A DNA stretch of 64,000 bases from Phragmites australis (taxonomy: Eukaryota; Streptophyta; Magnoliopsida; Poales; Poaceae): contig NC_084921.1 of NCBI RefSeq assembly GCF_958298935.1, forward strand, positions 3,172,001 to 3,236,000, read 5' to 3'. Under the pieces are notes generated by a model. It searched no databases, was not told the origin of the DNA, and saw only the letters and a program-made list of their open reading frames with translations. The position numbers were made by a program, and so were the translations under genes. This document shows, piece after piece, positions 40,301 through 52,284 of this stretch; within the stretch, counting starts at the first letter, position 1, and each line of letters begins with the position of its first letter.

Positions 40301-41003
40301 GGTCTGATACGGCTTTTCTGGATCAATGAATTTTCGATCGGTACACTGATCCCACTTCAGGTAATCATGAAGCATGTACTATTCTATGCAATAGCACTTG
40401 ATGATGATACTGTAATCTGGGCATCTGGCGCCTTATCTGATTGCAGTGCTTGGCTGGACTGGACAAGGTTGTTGGGCAAGAATATGAACTGCTCTGCCGA
40501 CACAAGTCATATATGCGCACTAGCCAGTGCAGGAATTGCCGAAGTGCACGGATAGATGGATCTCGAGAAATCGAGTCAAATTACGGAATGTATTTCCAAG
40601 CTTCATGTCGGCTTACCAAGGCTAGCGCTCAGTGTGTCAGCGATGCTGTTCCTGGTACGGCAACAAGCGGCGACAATGAAGAGAAGCAGCTCAATCCGTC
40701 AGAAGGAGTAACCGGGCTCGTCAGCCAAACGTGAAGTTAGCTGAGCTGGAATGACTGTGTAAGAGTGGTGTAGGCTTGGCCCGTGAGTGAGCATGGGAGA
40801 CCTGTGGCGTGCATGAGTAGCACGCTTAAGACAGAAGCGCGGAGAGATAGGAAGGACATGATGAAGTAGAACCGGATTCTTCTTCCTACTCATGGCTACA
40901 ACGGCGTCAGTTAGCCAGAGAACAATACCACATGCCTACCTCCGATCTACATTCTTCTGTTCTTCTTCTATACTTCTCCAATTCTTACCATGCTGCTAAC
41001 ATC
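37391..41003. other. Intergenic, no supported gene
   Basis: At 37590-37735 a GC-rich open stretch (ending AAMGYAVTGNR before a GT) could be an exon remnant but has no recognised relatives. The remainder is AT-rich. The last few hundred bases probably include the LTR of the gypsy element whose primer site is at 41004. Confidence 0.35.
37837..37860. repeat. (CTG)8 microsatellite
   Basis: Eight perfect CTG units. A looser GCAGCAG tract occurs near 38363-38380. Confidence 0.95.
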
Positions 41004-41016
41004 TGGTATCAGAGAC
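41004..41016 (+). other. Retrotransposon primer-binding site (tRNA-Met type)
   Basis: TGGTATCAGAGAC is the usual initiator-tRNA-Met complement found immediately after many plant LTRs. The gag-like reading frame starts about 65 bases later. Confidence 0.65.
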
Positions 41017-41081
41017 ACCAATCCGATAGCGCTCTGGAGAACCACAAACATTTTACTCGATTTTAGCACCAGCTCGGGGAC

Positions 41082-42010
41082 ATGGATCCCGACATGAAGC
41101 TCCTCCTCGACGAGATGAAGAACATGAAGAAATCGACCAAGAAGCAATTGGCCGACGTAGATTTGAAGCAAGACGATGGTCTCAAGCAATTCGAGGAACA
41201 TTAGGTGGCCATGAAAGTCTGGAGCCGCAGATGGTAGCAGCGGTGGACGATCTGAAGATAGAGATGGGCGTACTCCGCAAGCAACTCGATCGTTTGCTCG
41301 AGACACCAGAGATTCCAGCGACACCTTCGGCAGCCGCTCCTCTGGTCGTCGGCCCTAGCGGGCACCATGTTGCAATACATCACCAAGTGTCTAGATCTGG
41401 GATGAATTCATGCCTTTCTCATCTCCCGGTCATGGGTATGGCCGATTTCAACTCTGCTAAGCATTCTTTTGAAGAACATTCGATGCATCATCATGTTAGT
41501 AGTCGCTCTCACAGAATTCCTCAGTACAGTAGCAAGGTGCTGAAACTAAATTTTTCGGTGTTCGATGGCACAAACCCCAAACTATGGAAACCCTCAAAAT
41601 AGTAACTCAATGTAGACCCAGACATCTGCATCAAAGTTGCCTCAACGCATTTTAACGCTGCAGCCACTTGTTGGCTTTAGTCAGTGGAGCGCAGAGTGCG
41701 TAAAATGAATTGGGAGGGGTTTTGCCACTTGATACATGAGTGTTTTGGACGAGATCAACACAACATGCTCATTAGACAACTATTCCACATTAGGCAAATG
41801 GGTTTGGTGTCATAATACATTGAACAATTATTTGAATTAGTCGATCAGCTCACCGCCTATGATTCAGTCATAGACCCCTGTTACTGCACCATGCATTTTA
41901 TTGATGGATTAAAAGATGACATTAAATCAATTATGTTAGTTCAGCACCCCCAATATTTGGATACTGCTTGTGTTCTTGCTTCATTGTAGGAGGAGATGAT
42001 CGACTCCGCT
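41082..42010 (+). pseudogene. Gypsy retrotransposon gag pseudogene
   Basis: Starts MDPDMKLLLDEMKNMKKSTK. After stops and frameshifts it continues with KLNFSVFDGTNPKLWK, then (about 41610-42010) VASTHFNAAATCWL, SVERRVRKMNWEGFCHLI, FGRDQHNMLIRQLFHIRQ, YIEQLFELVDQLTAYDS and FIDGLKDDIKSIMLVQHP. That order is the retrotransposon gag domain of plant Ty3/gypsy elements. At least three in-frame stops. No zinc knuckle, protease or polymerase follows; the AT-rich sequence to about 42400 is unassignable. Confidence 0.8.
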
Positions 42011-45000
42011 TGACGCATTTAAATTCATGATACAAGGTACATGACATCTAATTCTACCTCATTCAAATTATAAATAAGCAATCAAACTTAGTTTTTACCT
42101 TTGTCATCCATTCACAACGAAAGTAAGAAGATCATCCAGAAGGTTCACAAAGCACGCTTCGCTTCCCACAGTTACACAACGGAGGATCCTCTACACATTG
42201 TTTCCTCAATTCCAACTTCTCTTTATGTGTCAGTTTTGGTGGATTTAGTGGAGGAGGATCCCAACGAACAAACTTGCATATGGCTTCGGATACTAAATAA
42301 ACTATTTCACCTTAAGGATCCTCGGGTCATACATCTCAGTCCCATTAATCCATTGGAAGAAGTAGCACATCTCTCACTTCTATAAATTATTAAAACATCA
42401 TGTCAGCAAAAGTAATGCCATATGCTTCTACTATAACCCATAACAAATATGCACTCACACGATAATCCTTGCACAATTGTAAGCGTGACCAACAATATTT
42501 TCATGTAGCAACTGAAGGACCACAGCGAGCTCACCACAGTCACAGGTCTGGACGGGGAGGGCGGGAGGAACGGGAGCATCTTTGCAATTAACATCAGGAT
42601 GCTTCTTTCCAATATATGCCCACTTTTGCTTACGCTATAAATTGAAAGTCATACCGTACAAATGCACAAATACAAATCCATTACAAATTTAACATGCACC
42701 AAATACTATTACAATCAACACTACCAAATCCTATGCACTACACCTTCGATGATCAATTTCACGCCACTACCTACAAGAGTAAAATGGTTCATGTACAAGA
42801 ATAATAAACATGCTATATTAAGCATTGAACAACAACAAACAACCAATAGTTAATATAAAAAAATAAAAAATTTCATCACCTAATCTCCAAACCCTAGGTT
42901 GCCCAAAACCATCTAAAAGTACTGAGAAAATCGAAATCGAATGAATAGAATGGAGTATTTACCTTTACTGAGCAATCCCTCGTGAAATCTCCTTTGATTT
43001 TGGTCTGAAATCAATGAATTTGATTATGGATTTAGAGTAGAGTTAGGGAGAGAGAGAGAGCAAGGTCTCGTTAGGAGGAAGAGGACCGGTGGGAGAGAAA
43101 GGCCAGGGCGGCTCTTTGTATCGAGCTTAGTCATGCCAAAGGTGTTGGCGTGACAAGAGTCGTGCTAGGACCCATGACGCGACTCAGGCCTGCCACGTTG
43201 GTGTGACACGTGGCACAACGTCGTGCGGACGCCAGCGTAGCTCCTTGGTCACGCCAAACTCCTTGACGTGGCCAAGGCGGAAGTCACGTCAAATCTTTTG
43301 GCGTGATCAAAGAGGTTGCTTCCTAAAATATTAGATTCCCACATGCTATTATTAAAATATTAATTTAAAATAGGCTAAAAATATTCCCAAATACAACCGG
43401 TGACCGATATAGAAAAACAGATAGGAGAGCTTATCCGCCTATCTTTCTCTTTTCCTTCTCTTTCCTTTTTACTTTCCCTTAGATCCCTCATCCATGGATC
43501 CTACCAATAGAGACCCTGAACACCCTCCCCTCCTTCCCTTCCCCTCGAATGCATCTCTAGGCGCGCACCCACAAGGTTTTCGATAGGGTCAACTTGTTCC
43601 GCATTGCCACTGTGACAGACCACGCTGGAGACTAATTCTGAGATGAGCATATGCGTGAACTGACACTCCTGGTTCGCCTCCAGTTAAACTGATTTTGCAG
43701 CAGTAGACAGTCACAACCCCAAGAATAACGGAAAGAAATTTTATGAGGCCGAGTCCTTCGTATACACCCAGGCAACGCTGCAACACGTGCCCCACGCTCG
43801 TAGGCATGCACGCACGCGCTGTGTGCGCACACGTGCACGGAGCGAACGAGGGTCTCAGCGGGATCCTAGGTCTCATACTTTTTTTTTTTCAATAATAACT
43901 AGTACATGAACTGTAAAGGAGGGACAGAACTGTAAACGAGGGACCCTGACTCTGCATCCTACAGGATATTACTACTAGCGGCTTTGCATTTGTCTGCCAT
44001 GAGATGCTGTAAGAGTAAAGCTGAGTATGCCGGCAGCTCTGGCCTCTGTCTGGCACAGGGCGGCAGGCACTCAATAACCGAGAGCAAACATCATAGGTAG
44101 GCTCGGAACAGCTTTAATAGTTATACATAATCGCTAGCTTTTATTAGCATGCAGAGAAAAGAAAAGTGAGTGATGTAGAGATAAATCTGATATAGAGAAG
44201 AATTTTATAGAGCTAACTCTTTAATGAGAAAAAATAAGAGATAACTTTAAGCATTCTAAGCTATAAAAAATTAAAAACAATTTTTTTAAAAAAATATATG
44301 AGAGAAATAAGAGATAACAACCATCTCCTATATTATTAGAGATGTCCTCAAACAGCACGTAAAAAAAAATACAGTATGATGAAAGGACAGCTCTGACCCT
44401 TGTTTGGTTGGGCCGGATGAAGGTTAGAGATGCAGTCGGTGTTCGCAAAAAAAAGAAGCAGCAGAGATGCAAAATCCATGTTAGTGCAATATTGGGCTAT
44501 AGACCAAATACTGAACTCGGCATTGTAGTGTTGGCTGGTCTAGCCCATGTATAATGCTTTCTGTGAGGAGCCCATGAGTGCAATAGATGTGGTGTCAGGA
44601 AAAACGACCCAACAGAATCAGAATGAGATAATTTTCTGTGTGCCATTGAATATTAACAAATTTTTTATTTGCCATTGAAAATAGTATGATCACCTTTATA
44701 CTATCACTTAGTTTTTTCTTTACCTATATATCATCATCATCATAATCGAGGTGACGGATTTCATCCATTGTGTGTCACTACCATCATTTTTGTTATGACA
44801 GCGATGACACTTATGAGATAAAAAACTAAATTGGTGGCATAAAAATAACTATGATTTTTTATACAAATCAAGAATTTCGTTAGCCGCACAAGAAATTATC
44901 TCAATAAAAATATGCTAACCTCCATCTCCATGTCCATTTATTTGGCAATGCGAGTGCCCAGCCCACCTTATCAATGGTCCGAACTCTCCTCTCAATCATA

Positions 45001-45209
45001 AACTGACAAGTCCTCTAAAAGAATCATAAGCTGACAAGTAGTTGGTCCAAAATCTCCTCTAAAAAAAGATAAAAAATTGGTCTGAAAACATCAGTGGACG
45101 AAGGTCTCAATTTTGGCGATGCTTTCACCGTTTTAGTGTTTCGATGAATATCAGCTGCTCACTTCTGAGCCTTCAATTCTATCCAGGTATTTTGGCTCAG
45201 GCTTTGGAC
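42011..45209. other. Transposon-derived intergenic DNA, no supported gene
   Basis: The 43.08-43.33 kb tract has repeated GGCGTGACAAG / CACGCCAA words, a CACTA-like or Mutator-like subterminal pattern without visible ends. A short ATG frame at about 43494 (MDPTNRDPEHPPLLPFPSNA) has no support. The rest is AT-rich. Confidence 0.3.
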
Positions 45210-45945
45210 TCTGACATAGAGCTGGTCAAAAGGACTGGCACGTGGTCTGGTACTATATGCACGATCTAATTATGACACAACCTGTTTATAATCGGGCTAG
45301 ATTGGCACAACGAGCTCAGCTTGGGTTTGGGCTAGAACTACTGCACGCAGGGCCGACACGACACAACCTATTATGGATTGGACCGACACAGCATGATCCA
45401 TGACACATCATGACCCAGTAGCATGGCTGGGTCCATCAACAATGGTCGGCACAGCTTCAAGCATTCAGCACTTAAGCCTCGCCATTGGCAACTCCGCAAT
45501 GCAACGGTCTCTCACTAGCCCAGTGTCACATTTTGCAGACTAGCAGCATCAATAGAGCATCAATAGGGCAATCGTGCGTGTGCCGGTCGTCTCTCACTCT
45601 CTCACACATGTGAGTTGCAATACTCACAGTCCGACATACATATGATAAGCTATATATTTTTCTATTCACCAACACACCGTGATCCATGATCGTGAGCTAG
45701 CCTCCGATGGCATAAGGGCTCGGAGCATATGCATGCATATGGTAAGCAACCTTCACATATTTTTTTTCATGGTTTTTTAAGAGCTAACGAGTTGAACGGA
45801 CAAAAAAAACCCATCAAACCTACCGTGACCCAACCTTACATGGGTCATACCTAAGCTGAATACTCAGCACGCTAACACGACACGACCTGTTTGACTAACA
45901 AGCCAAATCAGGCTATGCTGTGCCGAACCGCCCATTTAGCCCGCA
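45210..45945. repeat. GACACGACACAACC-type repeat element, unclassified
   Basis: Repeated words GGCACAACGAGCTC, GACACGACACAACCT, AACACGACACGACCTG and GGGCTAGA/TAGCCCG lie near both edges in partly inverted order, as in a common hAT-like element of grasses. The ends are not defined. Confidence 0.35.
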
Positions 45946-46111
45946 CTACTCAAACCTCATGCTTCACATATCATATCACAACTTCGCAAGGTGTGGGGGA
46001 GAGAAGTAATTTCTCAAGTTGTCCTCACTTTAGTCTTGCAAGCAATATGTTGCTTTCAAGCAGATTATTGAGAATACAGATGACATGTTGGCTATAAGTA
46101 TTTCTGCTAAT

Positions 46112-46378
46112 TGTTGGAACTGTTTCCAGCTTGGCTGAGGGGTTCAATATCCGAATAAAGAGATGGATGGTGCATGTAGGAGGAGAGAGAGATCTCTCTT
46201 CCTCTTGACCCCTTTCGATCCTTTATATAGTAAGGGGGAGAGGTGAAACTTTCTCTCCAACCTTTGGTGGGATACAAACATTACAAAGGGGGCCCCTGGG
46301 CCTTTACATGGGCTGCTTAGTTACATGGGTGGATCGGTTACATGGGCTCCTTTGTGGGCCTAGGTCTTTTCCCCAACA
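46112..46378 (-). repeat. LTR of the 46-52 kb element (3' LTR in element orientation)
   Basis: 267 bases, TGTTGGAACTG...CCCCAACA. Contains a TATATAG-like promoter motif and the GAGAGAGATCTCTC palindrome also present in the other LTR. Confidence 0.85.
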
Positions 46379-46949
46379 GTAGCCCCTCAGCTGTAAACTC
46401 TGATGGGACAACAGGGCGAACAACTACAACTATGGAAGGGCCCAGGTTTGCCGTCGATATGTACGACTCGCTAAAAACTCCATCCAAAAAACCCTAAGAG
46501 AAAAACGGGCATGGAGAAAAGAGCGCGTATATGACTGGCTTTTCTTTACATGACTACTGAGCTAGACACATTCTTATAACTACGCTTCATTCTGCCAGGC
46601 GAAGGGGTCTTCAACGCTTGGCGAAGATGCTTTTCCCTCCATGGCCGAAGTCGAAGGTACATGCTCGGCGAAGAGGATCTTGGCGGAGCCTGTGGCCGAA
46701 GCTTCGGCAAGCGCGGTCTCGAGGTAGCCGATGAAGCAGAGGTGCTGAAGTCGAAGGCTGCTGCCGTTGCTCGGAGGTCGAAGGCTGTTGTCGTAGCTTG
46801 CCAAAGTGAATGATGTTCTCGTATCCACTCACGTTCGCCGGCCAACCTCTCGGGACCCAGGACGGGATTTTAACCTGGGTACCCCCGTAGCCCCTCTGGC
46901 CTACGTTCGCGAGTGGTAAGGATGCCGCATTTTTGACATAGTCGAAGTC

Positions 46950-47190
46950 GATGTGGGCGGAGTTGTCGCGGCCGAAGCCCCTCTGGTCGATGTATTCATA
47001 ACCGATGTAGTCGAAGAACCTCTGGTCAACGTAGTCGAAGTCCAAGGAGGCGAAGACGTCGTGGTCGCAACCCCTCAGGTCGACGTAGTCGGAGTCGACG
47101 GAGACGTAGTCGTCAAAGGCCCTCTAGTCGATGTCACAGTCGATGAAGGGGAGGTGGTCGCGGTCGAAGCCCCTCTGTCATCGTAGAATA
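46950..47190. repeat. Degenerate GTCGAAG / CCTCTGGTCGATGTA repeats
   Basis: Imperfect units of roughly 40 bases built from CCCCTCTGGTCGAYGTA and GTAGTCGAAG. The plus-strand open frame (VVxxPLVDVxxxD periodicity) is a consequence of the repeat, not a gene. Confidence 0.6.
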
Positions 47191-47939
47191 GGAGCAAAGT
47201 TGACGGAGGCGAAGTTGTCACGGACTCCATCCAGAGTCCCGCCGACGCTGTCAAAACCGACGGTGTGGGTGACTCTGTTTGAGTTGTTGACGATGCTGAA
47301 GGTGACGACGAGTCGATGTCGAAGGTGCCAACACAGGCGAAGTAGTGGGCACTGCCATCGAAGGTGGTCGACGATGCATCCTGAAGCTGAGCGGCATCCT
47401 GGTTGTTGGCCCTTCGCCCACCTTTTAAGTCGACTGGTGCACTGCCTTTACCTAAGGTCCAGCGTCACTCTGACTTCCTATCCTGCAGGGCAATAGGTGC
47501 TTCGCACCCCTTTCTAGAGATGAAGTACACATTATAATCGATGTATATTCGTTATGTGCATATTAAAAACAAAATAATTAATTGCATTGATGTAATCCAA
47601 AGGATGATTTTTTTTCGCGGGTTTGCACCCGTGTGAAGTCGAAGGGTACAATGTCTGATACATTTAGACATTCCGTACCTCGACTTCTTTGGCGAGGCTT
47701 CAGCCTGCCTTCCTTCGTCGATTGGTGTGCATCCTTCCATCGAAGGCCTGCATCACTTCGACGATGAATCGCGCACGGATTCCACAAATGTTCACGCTTT
47801 GGTGGGGGTAATATCATATATTAAACAGGGTTTACAAATGTAACTACCTCATCTAAAATCTCATACCCTGGCGAAAGGTACCTCTTGAGAGGAAAAGTAC
47901 AAGCGGAGAGCACATGCTTTAGTACAATGATGAATATAG

Positions 47940-48095
47940 CAGCGAAGGGTAAAACCTTCGGTACATGAGGGATAAGCCTCATCCTGCAAAGATTAAAAAA
48001 TTTCTGCACATGAGCAATAAGAGCCTCCTAATGCGAAGGTTAAAAATTTGTATGAGGAATAATTATTCCCTCAAGCGAAGGTTTAAAACCTACCT
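47940..48095. repeat. Direct duplication inside the LARD-like element, copy 1
   Basis: The block AGCGAAGGGTAAAACCTTCGG ... GTATGAGGAATAATTATTCCCTC recurs with about 85% identity by eye at 48810-48965, some 870 bases away, in the same orientation. Confidence 0.7.
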
Positions 48096-48479
48096 ATGCT
48101 GAGAATAAACATTTTCGACGCATTTATGTAACAAGTACACATGAGTTAGTGCTTCGGCATTCATGTATGCTTTGTGCGGTAACGCAACGGGCGTATGGTA
48201 AAGTTAGGCGCTTCGGCACGTACACATTTGTATGCCAAGGGTTGAAACCTGCGAGGGGTTGAAGCCTGCTTATTGCTCGAAAGGTAAGTACAAACCCTTT
48301 GATGCATTTATTGCCTTACCCGAAGGGTAATAACTTGCAATTGAGGTGCAAAATCATTTTACAAATTTTCATTGCTGCGAAGGCGCATTGCCTCTTATTG
48401 AGGTCAACCGTCACTTCGTCTTACAATTTTTTTAATGCCGTGAAGGAGAGTTGCCTCTTAATGAGGGCAACCATCACTT

Positions 48480-48735
48480 CGTCTTACATTTTCTTCCCAA
48501 AGGACTTTTTTGCCTTCAGTGCGGGGGCAGGCACTCTTAGCCCCCATCTTTTGCTTCCCGAAGGACTCTTTTGCCTTTGGTGCCGGGGCAGGCACTCTTA
48601 GCCCCTGTCTTTTGTTTCTCGAAAGACTCTTCTGCCTTTGGTGCGGGGGCAGGCACCCTTAGCCCCCGTCTTTTTATGATCCGAAGATTCAATCAAATCT
48701 TCGGAGCGAGGGCAGTCACTCTTAGCCCTCGTCTT
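48480..48735. repeat. Minisatellite, about 62-bp unit, four copies
   Basis: Four successive units share GGGGCAGGCACTCTTAGCCCC and TTTTGCTTCCCGAAGGACTC. The fourth is the most diverged. It lies between the two direct duplicates of the same element. Confidence 0.85.
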
Positions 48736-49679
48736 TTTTGCATGTGTCAAATTAATGCAAGGAAAGTATAAATCGAAGAGTAAATGCTTCGGTATAAGAA
48801 TAAATGTAGCAGAGAAGGGTAAATCCTTTGGTATGAGGGTTAAGCCCCATCCTGTGAAGATTAAAAATTCATGTATATATAAGCAATAAGAGCCTGCATA
48901 TGCGAAGGTTAAAAACCTGTATGAGGAATAATTATTCCCTCGATCGAAGGGTTAAAAACCTGCAAATGCGAAGAACAAATGCTTCGACCTACAAAGTAAA
49001 TACTGAATAGAATAAATAATCTCTTTCGCGAGGGGTGAGATTCCTGCATCTGTATAGAATAGATACTTCGATGCAAATAAATAATGCAAGTGTAAAGAGG
49101 GCTTCGGTAACTGTGCGAAGGATAAACGCTTCAATGCATATGTTATGCGAGCGTTCGAAAAACTAAACTTGTGTGGAGAATAAATATTTCAATGCACTTA
49201 TGCAATGCAAAACGTGCGAAGCGTATGCATTCCCAAGTAATGATGCTATGCACATATAAAAATAGAGGCTTCGGAACACATGTAAATGGTGATTACTTTA
49301 GTCCTAGATGCGGTGCACACATGCGTAAACCAACTCTTTAGCACGCATGTATACTCTGTGGAATGCAAGGGACGCGAGCTTGTTGTCTTGATGCAGAGCG
49401 CTAAAGCGTAGCAAAACGATGTCTCGAGCTCAAGCCCGTTTGACACCAGATATTTTGCTTGAAATAAACAGGGACTTTTTTACCTCGTCCGCGGGCGCAA
49501 ATGTTGTGCGGCGTAGTCCGATCCGGAGGGTGAATTGGAGATCTTGGCCTACATGCATGAAGGCCAACGCCGCTGGAGGCTCGAAGGTCTACGAGCGGAG
49601 GCCATCGCTGTTTGAAGCGTGGTAACGAGGCGCGATGAAGGGACACACATGCTGACGAAGTGTAGCGAAGGCCGACACG

Positions 49680-49945
49680 AACAGTGAATTTGCCGAACTC
49701 CGGGGGCACTTCACCGGTGAAGCCGTTGAAGAACAGCTGTAGCAACACGAGCTGCGTGGGGGACTGGAGCTCGGAGAGGCTGCCGGTGAAGTAGTTCATG
49801 GACGCATCGAAGTACTGCAACTTGGTGATCCTGCTGCACCCCGCAGGGAGTTCACCGCGGAGGGAGTTGTTGTACAACTCGAGCTGCTGGAGTTTGGTGA
49901 GGTTGACAATCTCTTTGGGTATCTCACCGATGAGGTTGTTGTCGG
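49680..49945 (-). pseudogene. Captured LRR receptor-like kinase fragment (HAIKU2/RLK7-type)
   Basis: About 88 uninterrupted codons of leucine-rich repeats: DNNLIGEIPKEIVNLTKLQQ, LELYNNSLRGELPAG, KLQYFDASMNYFTGSLSEL, then LVLLQLFFNGFTGEVPPEFG. The 24-residue LxxLxxNxLxGxIP periodicity and the FDASMN / LQLFFNGFTGEVPPEFG wording match subfamily XI LRR-RLKs such as HAIKU2. No signal peptide, transmembrane segment or kinase domain is present. The fragment sits inside the non-coding LTR element, on the same strand as that element, flanked by CGAAGG-rich DNA. It is therefore best explained as transduplication of a host gene segment. Confidence 0.8.
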
Positions 49946-51184
49946 AGCGTTCGCAATTGACAGGGTTGACCAGGCTATGGTGAGCATGACTCCGAAGGGC
50001 GACGCAGTGTGAAGGTACAACGTGCAAGGGCCGCCAGTCGTCCTGTCCAAAGACCTGGCACGGGGACCAGATGAAGGCCCATGGAGTACGGGGCTAATGC
50101 GTGGAGACTCGACGCACGGGCGCACGGCGCGAAGGCGTGTGTCTGCTGTCTGAATTCGAAGCTGGGCTTAAGAAGCAGCAGCTCAGCGGAGTCCGCAATC
50201 AGCGAAGCCAGAAGTCTCCGCTGCGAAAGTGGGTCACTTTCAGGTGGCGTGAGCGGACGAGATCCGCCTGTCCAAAAGCTGACGTAGCTCGACAGAGGAT
50301 CACTCGAAGGTCGAAGGCTGCTGGCGTGAGCGATCGTTCCACCGACGTGCTTGCTCCAGGTCCAGGTCATCCTCACGACTTCGAAGGGTCGTCATCGTAG
50401 CGAAGGTCTGTACAAATGACCACGTACGTGAATGAGGTCCCCGCGTCCGAAAGCAGGCGCGGGGCAGGGCCCGCGTGGTCGAAAGCTCAAACGTTCGAGG
50501 AGCGGGTGCGGGGAAGAAGCCAGCGAATGTCTAACGGCAGAGGCACGAGGGCGGCGACGAAGCTTGCGTGCCCAGAGTCCCAGGCACGTGCATGTCCGAA
50601 AGGCTTGCGGGCGAAGGCAAAGTACGTGTGGTCGAAGGTTCGCACATGTGGCTCAGCGTGCGAAGGTCCGACACGCGAAGGGAGAGCGCAGTAGAGCGCG
50701 CGAATGCTTGGCGCGACAAGCAAAGGCTATGCCAGTCGTGACAAGTGGCCCGCGTGCCCCGGCATCCGAAGCCCGGCTGGGCCTTCACCCGCCGAAGGCT
50801 GTATGGGCCTTTACAGCAAAAGGTGTACCTTCGCGAGCCCAAAGGCCAACTAAGCCTTCGCGTGCCGAAGGCTTGCTGGTGCTGCGTTCCGAAGGCCCGC
50901 AGGACGAAGCCCGTGCGTGGTTCACGAATGCTTGGTCTGGCGCAGGCAAGGCCTGCGTTCGGGGAAGCCCAGCAAAGCTTGTTTGGTTTGAAGGCCCACC
51001 TGGACGGAAGCCTTCCTTTGGTGGCACACCTACAAAATATATTTGTGAAGCTGCCAAATCTCATCAACAACCGAACGAAGGTCTACAGGTACTGAGTTCG
51101 AAACCCCCGCTTTTTTTTTGCGCAAAAATAAGGAATGTGCAGGGTATATAGCTTGCAAGCTGAGAGAGCGGTGATGAGTGCCGC

Positions 51185-51520
51185 TCCGAAGGCCCGACGA
51201 AGGGTGTCGTCCGACGAAGGCCCGACGGAGGGTTATTCTTCGACGAAGGCCCGACGAAGGGTCCCTTTTCCCGACGAAGGCGTGACGAAGGGTGTTTCTT
51301 CGACGAAGGCTCGACGAAGGCCTGACGAAGGGTGTTTCTTCGACGAAGGCCCGACGAAGGGCCTGACGAACTGTTGTTCCCCGACGAAGGCCTGACGAAG
51401 TGTTGTTTCTTCGACGAAGGGCCCGACGAAGGGTTGTTCCCTGACGAAGGCCTGACGAAGTGTTGTTTCTTCGACGAAGGCCCGACGAAGGGCCTGACGA
51501 AGGGTTGTTCCCCGATGAAG
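51185..51520. repeat. CGACGAAGG minisatellite array
   Basis: About 25 copies of (C)GACGAAGG in higher-order units of roughly 36-62 bases (...GACGAAGGCCTGACGAAGTGTTGTTTCTTC...). It lies about 80 bases from the primer-binding site, in the leader of the LTR element. Open frames on both strands are by-products. Confidence 0.9.
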
Positions 51521-51601
51521 GCCTAGAAGCGCGGAACGAAATCTGTTTGATCCGAAGACCTCCTCCCTCTTTAGAACCCGGTACCCACAGTTGGCGCCAA
51601 C

Positions 51602-51836
51602 TATTGGAACTATTTCCAGCTTGGCCGAGGGGTTCTATATCCGAATAAAGAGATGGATGATGCATGTAGGAGGAGAGAGAGATCTCTCTTCAGTCCTTTA
51701 TATAGTGAGGGAGAGAGGTGAAACTTCCTCTCCAACCCTTGATGGGATACAAACATTACAAAGGTGGCCCCTGGGCCTTTACATAGGTGGCTTGGTCACA
51801 TAGGCTCTTTTGTGGGTCTGGACCTTTCCCTCAACA
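51602..51836 (-). repeat. LTR of the 46-52 kb element (5' LTR in element orientation)
   Basis: 235 bases, TATTGGAACTATTTCC...CTCAACA. It is shorter than its partner by two small deletions and its inner TG has mutated to TA. Confidence 0.85.
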
Positions 51837-51962
51837 CTAATCATTTTCACTTTTGTGCATATATATTCAAATGCCAAATAAAAAAACTTGCATATTAGTA
51901 TGACTACTGACTAGATTTTATAGCGTAAGCATAAGGCAAGATAGCAGACGTAAACTAAGAAT

Positions 51963-52284
51963 ATTTTCACAAAACTACACTAGATTGTAAAAACTATCAT
52001 AAAGTTATATTTTTTAAAAGTTATTTTACAAAACTACACATTTGTTATCTTTTTTATTACAGAACTATACTTTTATTATCATTTTATATAGTCTCTTTAA
52101 AAATTTATATAATAAAACTACATTTTTTTGCCATCAAAAAATAGTTTTATGATACGAAATGACAATAAAGTGGTGTTTTATGATATTGACTCTTAAAAAT
52201 AAAGTTGTGTGAAATGTAAAATAGCTTTATTAAAATGTAGTTTTACGATAATCTTCACAATTGTAGTGTACTTTTGTGAAATAT
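51963..52284. mobile_element. MITE, about 320 bp, upstream of the mitochondrial carrier gene
   Basis: The left end ATTTTCACAAAACTACACTA and following 40 bases are matched, inverted, by the right end ...TAGTGTACTTTTGTGAAATA. AT-rich, no coding capacity. It ends about 380 bases before the carrier start codon. Confidence 0.75.

Larger units (their letters stand above)
46112..51836 (-). mobile_element. Complete non-coding LTR retrotransposon (LARD-like), target duplication CTAAT
   Basis: LTRs at 46112-46378 and 51602-51836 share most of their sequence (TTTCCAGCTTGGC, ATATCCGAATAAAGAGATGG, GAGAGAGATCTCTCTTC, CAAACATTACAAAG). The outer ends are TGTTGG and CAACA, with CTAAT on both flanks (46107-46111 and 51837-51841). 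Orientation is minus: next to the right LTR the complement reads TTGGCGCCAACTGTGGGTACC, a standard primer-binding region, and a purine-rich GAGGGG tract adjoins the left LTR. Internal DNA (5.2 kb) has no gag or pol. It is full of CGAAGG/TCGAAG words, minisatellites and a captured LRR-kinase piece, so mobility must have come from a helper element. Confidence 0.85.

Noticed and set aside
43494..43586. Short ATG frame starting MDPTNRDPEHPP
   Set aside because: Thirty codons only, no homologue recognised, in transposon-derived DNA.
46953..47186. 77-codon Val/Asp-rich frame
   Set aside because: Its periodic sequence follows a degenerate DNA repeat.
50432..51151. 239-codon open frame in the LTR element
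   Set aside because: Arises from CGAAGG-rich repetitive DNA; no domain, and overlapped by similar frames on the other strand.
51185..51520. Possible CRISPR-like array
   Set aside because: No constant repeat with unique spacers; it is a degenerate minisatellite in a plant retrotransposon.
51030..51665. 211-codon minus-strand frame with LRRRNNTSSG-like repeats
   Set aside because: Translation of the CGACGAAGG minisatellite plus part of the LTR.
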